Made by a program: the position numbers and the translations under genes. A stretch of 64,000 nt of DNA from Chloroflexota bacterium (GTDB lineage: Bacteria > Chloroflexota > Anaerolineae > Anaerolineales > Anaerolineaceae): the NCBI GenBank assembly GCA_016887485.1, contig CP069394.1, positions 1,984,001 through 2,048,000 of the forward strand, given 5' to 3'. Position 1 is the first letter of the stretch, and the number at the start of each line of letters is the position of its first letter. The notes under the pieces were generated by a model. That model was not told the origin of the DNA. It searched no databases and saw only the letters and a list, made by a program, of their open reading frames with translations. This document shows, in pieces, positions 40,918-50,497 of the stretch.

Positions 40918-42153
40918 TTATTCATGCCTTAGAGCGTCAATTGGGTCCAGTCTGGCGGCCTTATTCGCAGGGTAAAAGCCGAAGAAAATTCCTACGGCTG
41001 TTGCCGCAACGAAAGACAGTAGAATAGATCCAGGCACAATAACCGTACGCATATCTGCAAAACGCTGGAATAAGGCTGAGCTGCCAATCCCCACCAAAAT
41101 ACCGAGTAAACCACCAGTTACACTAAGCAGGATGGATTCTGCTAAGAATTGCCACCGTATATCACTCGGGGTAGCTCCAACCGATTGGCGAATGCCAATC
41201 TCACGGGTGCGTTCTGTCACACTCACCAACATAATATTCATGATGCCGATCCCGCCAACGACCAAAGAAACGCCCGCTACCCAGCCTAACAAAGTGCGAA
41301 AGGCTTCAGTTGTGGCTTCCTGGGTCCCAATGATGTCCTGTTGAGTTGTAATTTTGAAATCGGGATCATCCAGCGTAACCTCATGCCTTTTTGCAAGCAA
41401 CAAGGAAATCTGAGTGATAATCTTATCCATGTTATCAGGATCAGCAATCTCCACGAAGATCATGTCCACCTGATCACCCATGAGACGGGCAAATTGATAG
41501 TTGGAAAATTGATGCCAAACTACTGTGATAGGCGTAAAAAGTCTAGAATCATAATCTACGCCCCCTACCATGCCCTTTTCAGCCATCACACCAATAATTG
41601 ACAACCTGGTTTTATCGACAATTATGGTTCGCCCAATCGGATCCTCATCACCAAATAGACTTTTTGCAAGAGAAGAACCGAGAACAGCTACTTTTTCTTC
41701 AAGGTCAACATCTTGATCAGTGAAATAACGCCCTTTCTCAACATCCATATCTCGTACCGAAGGGAAGGAAGGCGTTGTTCCCATCACGTTTACGTTCTCC
41801 ACAACTACTTCTTCTGATTTCACCGTTTGGTTTGTGCTTTGTTCCACCACAACCCCGGATACACCACTGATCTTCTCCTTAATAGCCAAAGCATCATCGT
41901 ATACCAGACCACCCGAAAACAAATCCCGCATTCCACTGATCCCACCCATGTTGAAAGATCGGGTGATGTAGATCAAATTCGTACCAAGACGAGTAATTTC
42001 TTCCTCAATCGTAGCCTCCGTTCCTGCACTAATGCTGATCATCACAATCACAGCAGCCACACCGATGACAAGGCCAAGCATTGTCAACAGAGATCGAGCC
42101 TTGTTCTTGGCAATCGCCTCAAAGGCTGCTCTGAAAATTTCTGTTATTCTCAT
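40918..42153 (-). CDS. MacB-like ABC transporter permease (FtsX family)
   Basis: The 411-residue protein has the MacB topology: an N-terminal helix (KARSLLTMLGLVIGVAAVIV), a large periplasmic domain (about 45-270) and three C-terminal helices with the FtsX signature (VTERTREIGIRQSVGATPSDIRWQFL). It lacks its own ATPase domain, which is encoded by the overlapping upstream gene. It is likely to work with the adaptor and ATPase as a mechanotransmission exporter of lipids, peptides or drugs. Confidence 0.93.
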   Translation of the reverse strand: MRITEIFRAAFEAIAKNKARSLLTMLGLVIGVAAVIVMISISAGTEATIEEEITRLGTNLIYITRSFNMGGISGMRDLFSGGLVYDDALAIKEKISGVSGVVVEQSTNQTVKSEEVVVENVNVMGTTPSFPSVRDMDVEKGRYFTDQDVDLEEKVAVLGSSLAKSLFGDEDPIGRTIIVDKTRLSIIGVMAEKGMVGGVDYDSRLFTPITVVWHQFSNYQFARLMGDQVDMIFVEIADPDNMDKIITQISLLLAKRHEVTLDDPDFKITTQQDIIGTQEATTEAFRTLLGWVAGVSLVVGGIGIMNIMLVSVTERTREIGIRQSVGATPSDIRWQFLAESILLSVTGGLLGILVGIGSSALFQRFADMRTVIVPGSILLSFVAATAVGIFFGFYPANKAARLDPIDALRHE

Positions 42154-42887
42154 TGGGCCGCTCCCGTATTTTTTAAATGTTTGCCATTATTCACGACATG
42201 CTCTATTCGACCATCCAAAAGGTGAACCACTCTTGAACTGTGCTTGGCGATTTCCTCGTCATGAGTAACCATCACAATGGACATTCCACTTTCGTTCATA
42301 TCATGAATCAAACTCATGATCTCTTCACCAGAATGGCTATCCAAGTTTCCTGTCGGCTCATCGGCGATCAAAAGTAGCGGGTTGTTAATAAGGGCTCTAG
42401 CAATTGCCACCCGCTGCTGCTGACCACCCGAAAGTTCGTTTGGGTTATGTTCCATCCGATTGCCCAATCCAACCTTTTCCAGCATCTTTTCTGCCAATTC
42501 TTCCATATCATCACGTGAAAGTCTGTTTTCCCGGTTGTAAATTAATGGCAAAACAACGTTTCGCAGAGCATTCGTCCGTGGTAATAAGTTGTAGGATTGA
42601 AAAACAAATCCAAGTTTTTCGTTCCTCAATAGTGCTCGATCATAGGCATCAAGGTCACTAATATCCTCCCCATCCAGAATCAATTGCCCAGAAACCGGCC
42701 GTAGTAAACACCCAATGATATTCATCAATGTGCTCTTTCCTGACCCGGATGGCCCCATGATGGCGACAAATTCACCGCGTTTAATCTCGATATTGATATC
42801 AATCAATGCCTTTACTTCTGCATCACCTCTTCCAAAGGTCTTGCAGACATCACGAGTCTCAATAATATTGGTTTGGGTGGACATCAA
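42150..42887 (-). CDS. ABC transporter ATP-binding protein (MacB/LolD type)
   Basis: The 245-residue ATPase carries Walker A GPSGSGKST, the signature LSGGQQQRVAIARAL, Walker B LLIADEPTG and the switch His in MVTHDEE. This subfamily (LolD/FtsE/MacB N-domain) powers FtsX-type permeases. Its start overlaps the adaptor gene's stop and its stop overlaps the permease start by 4 bases each, which indicates translational coupling. Confidence 0.95.
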   Translation of the reverse strand: MMSTQTNIIETRDVCKTFGRGDAEVKALIDINIEIKRGEFVAIMGPSGSGKSTLMNIIGCLLRPVSGQLILDGEDISDLDAYDRALLRNEKLGFVFQSYNLLPRTNALRNVVLPLIYNRENRLSRDDMEELAEKMLEKVGLGNRMEHNPNELSGGQQQRVAIARALINNPLLLIADEPTGNLDSHSGEEIMSLIHDMNESGMSIVMVTHDEEIAKHSSRVVHLLDGRIEHVVNNGKHLKNTGAAQ

Positions 42888-44323
42888 TTCGTCTCCACTA
42901 TCCCGGTGGAAACAACCTCACCAACTTCAAGGCCGGAAAGTATTTCTGCATAATAGGTGTCGATCAAGCCTACTTCGACAAACCTAACTTCCATTTCACC
43001 ATCTACAACAACAAAAACAGAGTATTGATCACCTACTTTATGAAGGGCTTCAACTGGGACAAGGATCGCATTTTCAGCGCTGCCCTTAATAATATCCACC
43101 GTTCCTTCAGACCCAATCAGTAGATCTGCAATCTTCTCCAAACTTTCTTCATCCAACGTAACCTGACCATAAATCAGACTTGCCATACCGGTATTGGTGA
43201 GAAAAGAATCAATTTGAGTAACTTTTCCTGTCAAAATGAGACCTGGATATGCGTCAAACTCAACTTCCACATCATAGTCCAAATCCACCATATCCCAATC
43301 CGAAGCGTCCAGATAGATATCAAGGTATGGATGATAAAGGTCTAAAATAGTCACAAAGCTGCTGTTTGACTTCTCACCAACCTTGGCAGTCAATTCAGTG
43401 ACCACGCCGGTGATTGGAGCAACAAGTACGCACTTTTCGAGATCTTCCTGAGCAGCTTCCACAGCTCGCAGAGCCGATCGCAACCGGGAAATATCTGTCC
43501 CTACAGCACCTTCAGGGATTTGGCCCGTTTCCAGCGCTGTAAGGTAATTTTTTAGCGCTTTCATCTCTTCCAGTTTGTAGTTATACATATTACGAGCATT
43601 GTTAATTGCATAGTCTGTGGGCGCATATACAACCTCAATGGTCTTGCCGGGATTATCTTCATCCTGCTCTTCAACGGTGAAGGTATCCGGGATATATGTA
43701 CTTTGATAAACATATTGGAAATGGCTAAGGTTGTTTTGAGCCTGCATGATCGCTGTCTCGGCTGAGGCTATCGCTTTTTCGTCATTCGCCCCGGTAGCCG
43801 CTTCGAGGTCTTCCTCAGCTTCCGCTAACTTTTCCTCATAATACAACACTTCGGGACTGATGAGGTAGGCCAAGGTATTACGGGCATCCAGAAGCTCTTT
43901 CTCTATATTTGTAATTTTCACCCGGGTTTCAGCGATGGCTAACGGGGAGGTCAACTCTGCCAAATCTTGTTCCGCTATGGTTAAAGCTTTCTGGGCATTC
44001 GTGTCATCCAGCCGTGCAATCGGATCTCCCGCTTCTACTGAATCGCCTTCTTTCACATAAATTTCTGCCAAAGCACCTTCGGTATCAAAACCAATTATGA
44101 CCTTGTCCCCAGCTGTTAAAATGCCCGCTCCAGTAGCCTTCAGGGAGATATCCCCCTGACGCACTGTGGCTGTCTGTATCTCGGGTTCCGAATTATCTAC
44201 AGAATCTGATGGCTCACGGGTTAGCAAAAAGAATGTTAACCCACCGCCGATAATAACAACGGCAGCTATAATTAAACCAATAATCCGCGTTCTTTTCCTT
44301 CGCATCCTTCTTTGTTCTGACAT
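42884..44323 (-). CDS. Membrane-fusion (adaptor) protein of a MacA-like ABC exporter
   Basis: The 479-residue protein has an N-terminal membrane anchor (RIIGLIIAAVVIIGGGLTFF), a biotinyl-lipoyl half (GFDTEGALAEIYVKEGDSVEAGDPIARLDD), a long alpha-helical hairpin, a second lipoyl half (VAPITGVVTELTAKVGEKS) and beta-barrel and membrane-proximal domains. This is the HlyD/MacA design. It is the first gene of the operon. The long divergent region to 44638 should hold its promoter. Confidence 0.92.
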   Translation of the reverse strand: MSEQRRMRRKRTRIIGLIIAAVVIIGGGLTFFLLTREPSDSVDNSEPEIQTATVRQGDISLKATGAGILTAGDKVIIGFDTEGALAEIYVKEGDSVEAGDPIARLDDTNAQKALTIAEQDLAELTSPLAIAETRVKITNIEKELLDARNTLAYLISPEVLYYEEKLAEAEEDLEAATGANDEKAIASAETAIMQAQNNLSHFQYVYQSTYIPDTFTVEEQDEDNPGKTIEVVYAPTDYAINNARNMYNYKLEEMKALKNYLTALETGQIPEGAVGTDISRLRSALRAVEAAQEDLEKCVLVAPITGVVTELTAKVGEKSNSSFVTILDLYHPYLDIYLDASDWDMVDLDYDVEVEFDAYPGLILTGKVTQIDSFLTNTGMASLIYGQVTLDEESLEKIADLLIGSEGTVDIIKGSAENAILVPVEALHKVGDQYSVFVVVDGEMEVRFVEVGLIDTYYAEILSGLEVGEVVSTGIVETN

Positions 44324-44637
44324 TTTTCTTGTTCCCTTCTGGTTTTGGTCAAATCTTCAAGTAGTATACAGATCAGAAATTAAGATTCGATAAAGGAAGC
44401 TACCTATAAAACAGCATTTTTACATGCTTTATGTGATTATCCACCCTACCCATGCGGCTATTGGAAAACAATCCAGTTGTATGGGGTTGCGTTAACCCTT
44501 TTCCTCTAAAATTAAATTAAGGTATTCCGCAAAGTACAGATCTCTCTGCTAGACAAAAGGAAACCATTCATAGTAATTTTGGCTCTGCTCAAAAAAAACT
44601 TATCACTTTCATTTTATAAAACCGAAAGGAGTGAACA
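44324..44637. promoter_or_regulatory. Divergent intergenic region between two ABC exporter operons
   Basis: The 314-base region separates the minus-strand MacA-like operon from the plus-strand ABC-2 operon. It is AT-rich and holds no open gene. An AAGGAG site at its right end serves the plus-strand ATPase gene. No promoter pair or palindrome stands out clearly. Confidence 0.4.
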
Positions 44638-45579
44638 ATGAGCAATCCGGCAATCAAAATCCTAAACATTGATAAGAAATTTGGAGACGTTCATGCTGTC
44701 TGGAATATTAGTTTTAATATTCAGAAGGGTGAGATCTTCAGTCTGCTTGGGCCGAATGGGGCCGGTAAGACCACTACAATCGGGATGATTTCCGGCCTGC
44801 TGAAACCTGATGCCGGCAATGTCTGGCTGATGGGCCATTCCGTCCAACAAGAAGCCGAAGCGGCCAAAGCCCAACTCGGGGTTGTTCCCCAGGAGATCGC
44901 CCTTTACGAAGATATATCAGCCCGCGCCAATCTGAACTTTTGGGGCAAGATGTACGGCCTGCGCGGCAGTGAGCTGAGCGAACGAGTGGAAGAAGTGCTT
45001 CACCTCATTGGTTTGGAAGACCGAGCCACCGGTGCCGTCTCGAAGTTTTCGGGCGGGATGAAGCGCCGCCTGAATGTTGGTGTGGCTCTCCTGCATCATC
45101 CCTCTATCATCATCATGGATGAACCCACGGTTGGCATTGACCCCCAAAGCCGCCGCAAGATCCTCGATTCTGTCAAACAGCTGCGGGACGACGGCGTCAC
45201 CATCCTCTACACCACACATTATATGGAAGAGGCCCAGGAACTTTCCGACCGGATCGCCATTATGGACCACGGCAAAATCATTGCCACGGGCACCCACCAG
45301 GAATTGATTGATATTGTCGGCGAACTAGACCGGATCACCCTGACCATCATTGGTGAATCTACCAAAGTCAAGCCAGTTTGGCAGGCCATTGATGGCGTGA
45401 AGAAAATTTCATCGGAAAACGGCACGCTGCACTTGCTGGTCAATGACAGCAACAAGATTCTGCCGGAAATCTTTGCCGCAGCGTCATCTGTAGGCGTGCG
45501 GATCAATTCCGTCCAAATCCAGGAACCCAACCTAGAAGCCGTCTTCCTCCACCTGACCGGCCGCGCCCTGCGAGACTGA
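44638..45579 (+). CDS. ABC-2 type transporter ATP-binding protein (DrrA-like)
   Basis: The 313-residue ATPase has Walker A LLGPNGAGKTTT, the signature KFSGGMKRRLNVGVALL, Walker B IIIMDEPTVGIDP and the switch His in TTHYMEEAQ. The C-terminal ~80 residues form the regulatory extension common in DrrA/CcmA-type proteins. It is followed by two ABC-2 permease genes, so the whole is a three-gene exporter of unknown substrate. Confidence 0.93.
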   Translation: MSNPAIKILNIDKKFGDVHAVWNISFNIQKGEIFSLLGPNGAGKTTTIGMISGLLKPDAGNVWLMGHSVQQEAEAAKAQLGVVPQEIALYEDISARANLNFWGKMYGLRGSELSERVEEVLHLIGLEDRATGAVSKFSGGMKRRLNVGVALLHHPSIIIMDEPTVGIDPQSRRKILDSVKQLRDDGVTILYTTHYMEEAQELSDRIAIMDHGKIIATGTHQELIDIVGELDRITLTIIGESTKVKPVWQAIDGVKKISSENGTLHLLVNDSNKILPEIFAAASSVGVRINSVQIQEPNLEAVFLHLTGRALRD

Positions 45580-45590
45580 AAGGACGCCTC

Positions 45591-46883
45591 ATGAAAAGCA
45601 TCCCGATTGCCCTGAAAGACCTCAGCCGGGCATTCCGAAGCATGTTTGCCCTGGCGTTTATGTTCGGCGTGCCGATTTTGATGACCCTGCTGTTTGCATT
45701 TCTCTTTGGCGGTGTTGGCGGCAGCGATTCCGAATTCACTGTCCCGAAAACTACCGTCCAAATCGTTAATTTGGACAAGGGGAGTGAACTTGTCCCCACA
45801 TTTGAGTTCGAAAATCAATCCGCCGGTTCACTGGGCGAGATGCTGGTCAGTATTCTGCAAAATGAGAATTTTTCTGACCTGATGGCCCTCTCTCCTGCTG
45901 ATGAGGCCGCAGCCCGTTCAGCGGTTGACGGTCGCGAGGCGGGCCTGGCCATCATCATCCCGGCCAATTTTACTGATGCGCTGATTGGGTTGACGGATGA
46001 ACCCGCTGCGATCGAATTCTACAAGGACCCGGAACTTTCCTTAGGCCCGCAAATCTCCGAATCCATCGTGATGAGCATTGTGGATGGTTTTTCTTCGGGC
46101 GTCATCTCAATGAATGCCATCCTGCAGGGGCTCAGTAAACAAGGCATCGAACTCTCCTCAGCGCAACAAGCCCAACTGATCCAAACGCTAACACAGGAAG
46201 GTGAGTCCAACGGCCAAACCCAGTACAGTGCGCTTACAATCCTGCCACCCACCGACGCCGCACCGAATGAATCCACCAGCTTTTTGCAGACCATCCTTCG
46301 CAGCATCATGGGCGGCATGATGATCTTTTATGCCTTCTATACCGGGGTGTCCGCGGCGCAGACCATCCTGCAGGAACAGGAGAGGGGAACACTGGCAAGA
46401 TTATTCATCTCCCCAACATCCACCCGAACCATCCTGAACGGCAAGTTTCTGGCGGGTTTCCTGATGATCATTGTTCAGGTCATCACCCTGCTGACCTTCG
46501 GCCATTTGGTCTTTCAGGTCAACTGGGGACCTTTACTGAGTTTATCCCTCTTCTCGGTTGGCCTGGTGGCTCTGGCCTCCAGCTTTGGGATCTTCGTCAT
46601 GTCCTTCGTAAAAGACACCAAACAGGCCGGGATCATCTATGGCGCTCTGCTGACCTTCACCGGCATGCTGGGCATATCAAGCATCTTCACCGTGGGCACC
46701 CCGGCTGAGCGAGCCTTTGAATTTGTATCGCTTGTGGTGCCACAGGGTTGGGCCATGCATGCCCTGCAAGCCTCCTGGGAAGGTGATCTGGTCAATGCCT
46801 TGTTATTGACCGGCGGCATGCTGGTCTGGGCACTAATCTGTTTCCTGATCGGGAACGCCCGGTTTAAAAAGCGGTTTGCATAA
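45591..46883 (+). CDS. ABC-2 type permease, first subunit
   Basis: The 430-residue protein has one N-terminal helix (MFALAFMFGVPILMTLLFAF), a long extracytoplasmic domain (about 45-225) and five to six C-terminal helices, the layout of the YhgE/DrrB-like ABC-2 permeases. The conserved QEQERGTLARLFISPTS block lies before the core helices. It starts 11 bases after the ATPase gene and has a weak GGACG site. Confidence 0.92.
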   Translation: MKSIPIALKDLSRAFRSMFALAFMFGVPILMTLLFAFLFGGVGGSDSEFTVPKTTVQIVNLDKGSELVPTFEFENQSAGSLGEMLVSILQNENFSDLMALSPADEAAARSAVDGREAGLAIIIPANFTDALIGLTDEPAAIEFYKDPELSLGPQISESIVMSIVDGFSSGVISMNAILQGLSKQGIELSSAQQAQLIQTLTQEGESNGQTQYSALTILPPTDAAPNESTSFLQTILRSIMGGMMIFYAFYTGVSAAQTILQEQERGTLARLFISPTSTRTILNGKFLAGFLMIIVQVITLLTFGHLVFQVNWGPLLSLSLFSVGLVALASSFGIFVMSFVKDTKQAGIIYGALLTFTGMLGISSIFTVGTPAERAFEFVSLVVPQGWAMHALQASWEGDLVNALLLTGGMLVWALICFLIGNARFKKRFA

Positions 46884-46893
46884 AGAGGTCACC

Positions 46894-48120
46894 ATGAAAT
46901 TCATTGATATCGCACTTAAGGATTTCTATCAACTTTTCAAGGACTGGAAGCCGCTAATCTTTCTGGTCATCGCACCCATCCTTTTTACACTGATGTTTGG
47001 CTTCATGTTCGGCGGATTCAGTGGCCCAGGTAGCACCGATCAACGCTTGCCAGTGATCGCCCTGAGCGAGGAAGATACCCAACTTACTGAGACGATCCTG
47101 GCCGCATTTAGCCAATCTCAGGTGATCCGCCTGGAAATGGCTGGAACTGATGCCAGCCTGGAGAGCCTGCGGGAAGCCGTTGCGGATGAGGACTATGCCG
47201 CTGTGCTGATCCTCCCAGCCGGGTTCAGCCAACAGATCCGGGACAATGGCGAGGTGACCCTCACTGCCATTCTGGACGAAAACTCAACAGCGGGGATCTC
47301 TATCCAACAGGAGATCATCACCATCGCCAACCGAATGCAGACAGCCGCCAATGCCGCCACTGAAGCCGCTGCATTATACACTCAGCAGGCTGAAACAACT
47401 GATAATGCTGAGATGGACGCTATTTACGATGACACCTTCGCCATCGCCATGCAGGCCTGGGAATCGCCACCTGTCACAACTTTGGAGACCCAGACCGCGC
47501 CCAATGGCAGCCAGCAGAGTGGCGACGAAAACGCCTTTGCCCAGTCGCTGCCGGGGATGATGGCCCAATTCGCCATTGCGGGTCTGATGGGCGCAGCGGA
47601 AATCATCATTCAGGAACGAAAATCGGGCGCTTTGGATCGGATGATGGGGATGTCCGTCCGTCGCGGCGCCGTCCTGGCCGGGCACTGGCTGGCGATGTTC
47701 GGAATGATCTTCCTGCAATTCATCGTGCTGGTGACCTTTGGACAGCTCTTCCTCCGGCTGGACTTCCTGGCCTCGCCGCTGGTGACCCTGGCCCTTTCAG
47801 TGGCAAGCTGCGCTTTCGTGGCCAGTCTGGGTCTGCTGATCGGTATCCTGGCAAAGATGCCCGAACAGAGTGCTATTTTCGCCCTGATCCCGATGTTCAT
47901 CTTTTCCGGCCTGGGCGGAGCATGGGTCCCATTGGAAATCCTCGGTGAATCCGTTCAGAAGATCGCCCGATTCACCCCGGTTTATTGGATCATGACTGGC
48001 TTCCGCGATATCCTTCTGCGAGGAGCGGGGCTTATCAATATCTGGCCGTCAATCCTCGCTCTGCTGGGTTTCACAGCTCTGTTCCTTGTCCCCGCTGTTC
48101 TGCTTTTCAATAAGGAATAA
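46894..48120 (+). CDS. ABC-2 type permease, second subunit
   Basis: The protein of about 408 residues is a paralogue of the preceding permease: one N-terminal helix (KPLIFLVIAPILFTLMFGFMFG), an extracytoplasmic domain, then IQERKSGALDRMMGMSV and the core helices. The ATG at 46894 follows an AGAGG site; a TTG further upstream would overlap the previous gene. The two subunits probably form the heterodimeric channel. A bidirectional terminator follows. Confidence 0.92.
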   Translation: MKFIDIALKDFYQLFKDWKPLIFLVIAPILFTLMFGFMFGGFSGPGSTDQRLPVIALSEEDTQLTETILAAFSQSQVIRLEMAGTDASLESLREAVADEDYAAVLILPAGFSQQIRDNGEVTLTAILDENSTAGISIQQEIITIANRMQTAANAATEAAALYTQQAETTDNAEMDAIYDDTFAIAMQAWESPPVTTLETQTAPNGSQQSGDENAFAQSLPGMMAQFAIAGLMGAAEIIIQERKSGALDRMMGMSVRRGAVLAGHWLAMFGMIFLQFIVLVTFGQLFLRLDFLASPLVTLALSVASCAFVASLGLLIGILAKMPEQSAIFALIPMFIFSGLGGAWVPLEILGESVQKIARFTPVYWIMTGFRDILLRGAGLINIWPSILALLGFTALFLVPAVLLFNKE

Positions 48121-48142
48121 AGCAATCAGATCTACTAAATCA

Positions 48143-48176
48143 AAAACCGGTCAGCTCGTAGAAACTGACCGGTTTT
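48143..48176. terminator. Bidirectional terminator between convergent genes
   Basis: A perfect 12-bp stem (AAAACCGGTCAG with CTGACCGGTTTT, 10-base loop) begins and ends in A/T runs, so it can end transcripts from both sides. Confidence 0.9.
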
Positions 48177-48191
48177 ATTATTCAAAATTAT

Positions 48192-49352
48192 TCAACTCAG
48201 GGAATGGTCACCATTCCAGATAAACGCATCCTCGGATTGACTTTCCCAGGCTTTAAGTGTTGCCCGATAGATGGCTCTTTCGAAGAATCCCCCCTCCAAA
48301 GAAAGCCCATCATAACCCTTTTCAAAAAGAACCGGCATCATCGGCATCAATTGCTGCCCATAATGGGTCATGCAGGCCTCCGGATGGAAACCCGGCCAGG
48401 AATAACAGGTAACTGTCCTCCGCCGGTATTCAGTTGGGACACCTTCTGCCACAGTGTCTTCCCAATCATCATCCTCAGGGTAAAACACAAATTTGTCCAG
48501 GTTGCCCTTTGGAATTCCTTCAATGCCGCGAACGACCGGTGGCTCTATGGTGGGGATATAGGGGTCAACAGACAGATCAACCACAATGGCATGATCCGGC
48601 AGATATTGGATCCAATTGTTCGGGATGACGGGTTCCGCCGGGTTACGCCGCTGAGTAGCGTCAATTATGATATCCGTCTTCCTAAGCAAGCTGATCAATT
48701 CATCCTTATGACCGGTCAGGTTTCGACCTACCGCGCGACAGGTGGCGCCGGGGCCACCCCATTCAATATGTTCATTATTCCGCTCAATATTTCCGAGGTG
48801 AACTGCCGCGTCCACAGCATGCCGACCCACCATTCCGGTTCCCAAAAGGAGATTGCGGATTGGCTTGCCGTCCGGTCTCACCAGTCCCGGCCATTCCTCC
48901 TCCAATAGGCCATAAGCCACTTCAAGTCCATTCCAGGCCACAGCCCGCATGTTTTCAACCAAGCGGACATCGTTGTCGTTTACGATGCTGTCCAGTGAAA
49001 TGGTCTTTAGACCCAATTTCTTATATCTAGGAATACGGTTCGGGTGCGTGGGATAGTGGAGCATAGAGATCAGCGTTGTTCCTGGCTTCATCCGCTCAAA
49101 ATCATCATCAGGCGAACGAAGGACCAGAACAACATCCTGATCATATGCATCCTGCCGGGAGCCAAAGGAGATTTTAATATTCCCCTGCCGATATTCCGCC
49201 TTATCAAACCCGGATCGTGATCCATAGCCCTCCTCAATCACTACCCTAAAGCCCAACCCCGTGAGCATTTGAATGAAATCCGGCATAAAGACGCGCTTTT
49301 CACCAGCTTCCTGCAGCATACGCGGGAAGCCAATAGATTCTGGTGGAGTCAT
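48192..49352 (-). CDS. Alanine dehydrogenase/PNT-like NAD(P)-binding protein
   Basis: The 386-residue protein resembles the alanine dehydrogenase/transhydrogenase and saccharopine dehydrogenase group. The N-terminal half starts IGFPRMLQEAGEKRVFMPDFIQMLTGLGF with the GYGSRSGFDKAEYRQ segment. The Rossmann motif is NLLLGTGMVGRHAVDAA. The C-terminal half (YSWPGFHPEACMTHYGQQLMP) is unlike true alanine dehydrogenases, so the substrate is uncertain. An AAAGGA site precedes the start. The gene stands alone. Confidence 0.7.
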   Translation of the reverse strand: MTPPESIGFPRMLQEAGEKRVFMPDFIQMLTGLGFRVVIEEGYGSRSGFDKAEYRQGNIKISFGSRQDAYDQDVVLVLRSPDDDFERMKPGTTLISMLHYPTHPNRIPRYKKLGLKTISLDSIVNDNDVRLVENMRAVAWNGLEVAYGLLEEEWPGLVRPDGKPIRNLLLGTGMVGRHAVDAAVHLGNIERNNEHIEWGGPGATCRAVGRNLTGHKDELISLLRKTDIIIDATQRRNPAEPVIPNNWIQYLPDHAIVVDLSVDPYIPTIEPPVVRGIEGIPKGNLDKFVFYPEDDDWEDTVAEGVPTEYRRRTVTCYSWPGFHPEACMTHYGQQLMPMMPVLFEKGYDGLSLEGGFFERAIYRATLKAWESQSEDAFIWNGDHSLS

Positions 49353-49741
49353 GGTGGTCCTTTCACTATTTAATTAAAATATGGGCGATAAAAAAGTAAC
49401 CCGCGGGAACCTACAAGGTTTACCCCCCGGGCGTGAGCATTCTTGCTATAACTCAATTTCACTTGATGTGAATAATTATCGGTAAAAGTATTATACCGGA
49501 TGGTTGATAATGATTCAGGCTGTTGAAAAATTAAATATCCTGTGAGAATATCGCTGAGGCAAGGGAAGCTAATGTGAATCTCAGAATTTCTATTGCTTTT
49601 AATATAATTAGCAACGCAATTCTAACTTTCGAATTGCGTTGCTGCTATTACCAGGGTTAAAAAACTTATAATTTATCCTTCATTATCAATCTACAAAGCA
49701 ATTTGCCCGATTACGAACCCTAAAATCATTTTAGGGCAGTC
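49353..49741. other. 389-base gene-free region
   Basis: It holds a GGCTGTTGAAAAATT motif (49518-49532), the terminator hairpin at 49610-49643, and otherwise AT-rich sequence. The promoter of the minus-strand dehydrogenase should lie at its left part, but I see none clearly. Confidence 0.5.
49610..49643 (-). terminator. Hairpin terminator after the tetR/membrane-protein operon
   Basis: AGCAACGCAATTC pairs with GAATTGCGTTGCT over an 8-base loop, followed on the minus strand by AATTATATT. A related hairpin lies at 51295-51330. Confidence 0.7.
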
Positions 49742-50497
49742 CTAGCTTTCCAAGGTTGAAGGTTGTTTTTCCGGGCTTTTGGATATTCCCAAATCCTGGC
49801 TCCATAATCCACGATAAGCGAATATCGCGATTGCCAGGTAGGCGCAGGTTTTGGGAATCATGAGCAACCCTAACATAGGAACTTGCTGCGCAAACAGAAT
49901 GACCGGTGTGTAAAAGGCGAATGATACAGCGATCATCCACCCGATCCATTTGAAGGTAGTATCATGGTTGCGATAAGCGCTGAGTAGGAACAATATAATC
50001 ATCCCCACTCCCTGCACCATCAGCGGTAGGTTGCGGTATAGGCTCATCGGTTGCGGGGGCACCGCCGCCCCCCAGTCATTGCTTGGTAGTGCCATGATTA
50101 TCAAGCGCACCACACCAGCGATCTGTAAAAGGTTTGTTGCCCAATTCGCTGCTTGATTGTTGCGTGCCTGCCAAATGTATACCAGAATCATATAAAACAG
50201 TGTCACGGTGATAGAAGTGGTCAACATCCCGAGGCCGATCAGACTCATAGGGCTTCCCAGAACGACCGCTTGGGCTTCGAGACCGCCTAATGCGTAGGCC
50301 AATACCCGGAAACCTACATGACCAGTATCGCCTGCTGCTAGTAGGATGAATGCCATGCGCACAAGTCCTGCTACCTTGCGGTCCTTCGGAGCCACTGTGT
50401 CCATCGAGCGGCTCATCAACACCACAATGTACCAGACTGCTATTAGATAAATTACGTTAAAACCAATTTCAAACCAACGAATCGGAACTTCACTCAT
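49742..50497 (-). CDS. Seven-helix membrane protein of unknown function, TetR-linked
   Basis: The 251-residue protein has about seven hydrophobic segments (WFEIGFNVIYLIAVWYIVVL first, YLAIAIFAYRGLW last) and no recognised transporter or enzyme motif. Its start overlaps the tetR stop by 8 bases, so the two are translated from one message and it is likely controlled by that regulator. Efflux or signalling roles are both open. Confidence 0.75.
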   Translation of the reverse strand: MSEVPIRWFEIGFNVIYLIAVWYIVVLMSRSMDTVAPKDRKVAGLVRMAFILLAAGDTGHVGFRVLAYALGGLEAQAVVLGSPMSLIGLGMLTTSITVTLFYMILVYIWQARNNQAANWATNLLQIAGVVRLIIMALPSNDWGAAVPPQPMSLYRNLPLMVQGVGMIILFLLSAYRNHDTTFKWIGWMIAVSFAFYTPVILFAQQVPMLGLLMIPKTCAYLAIAIFAYRGLWSQDLGISKSPEKQPSTLES

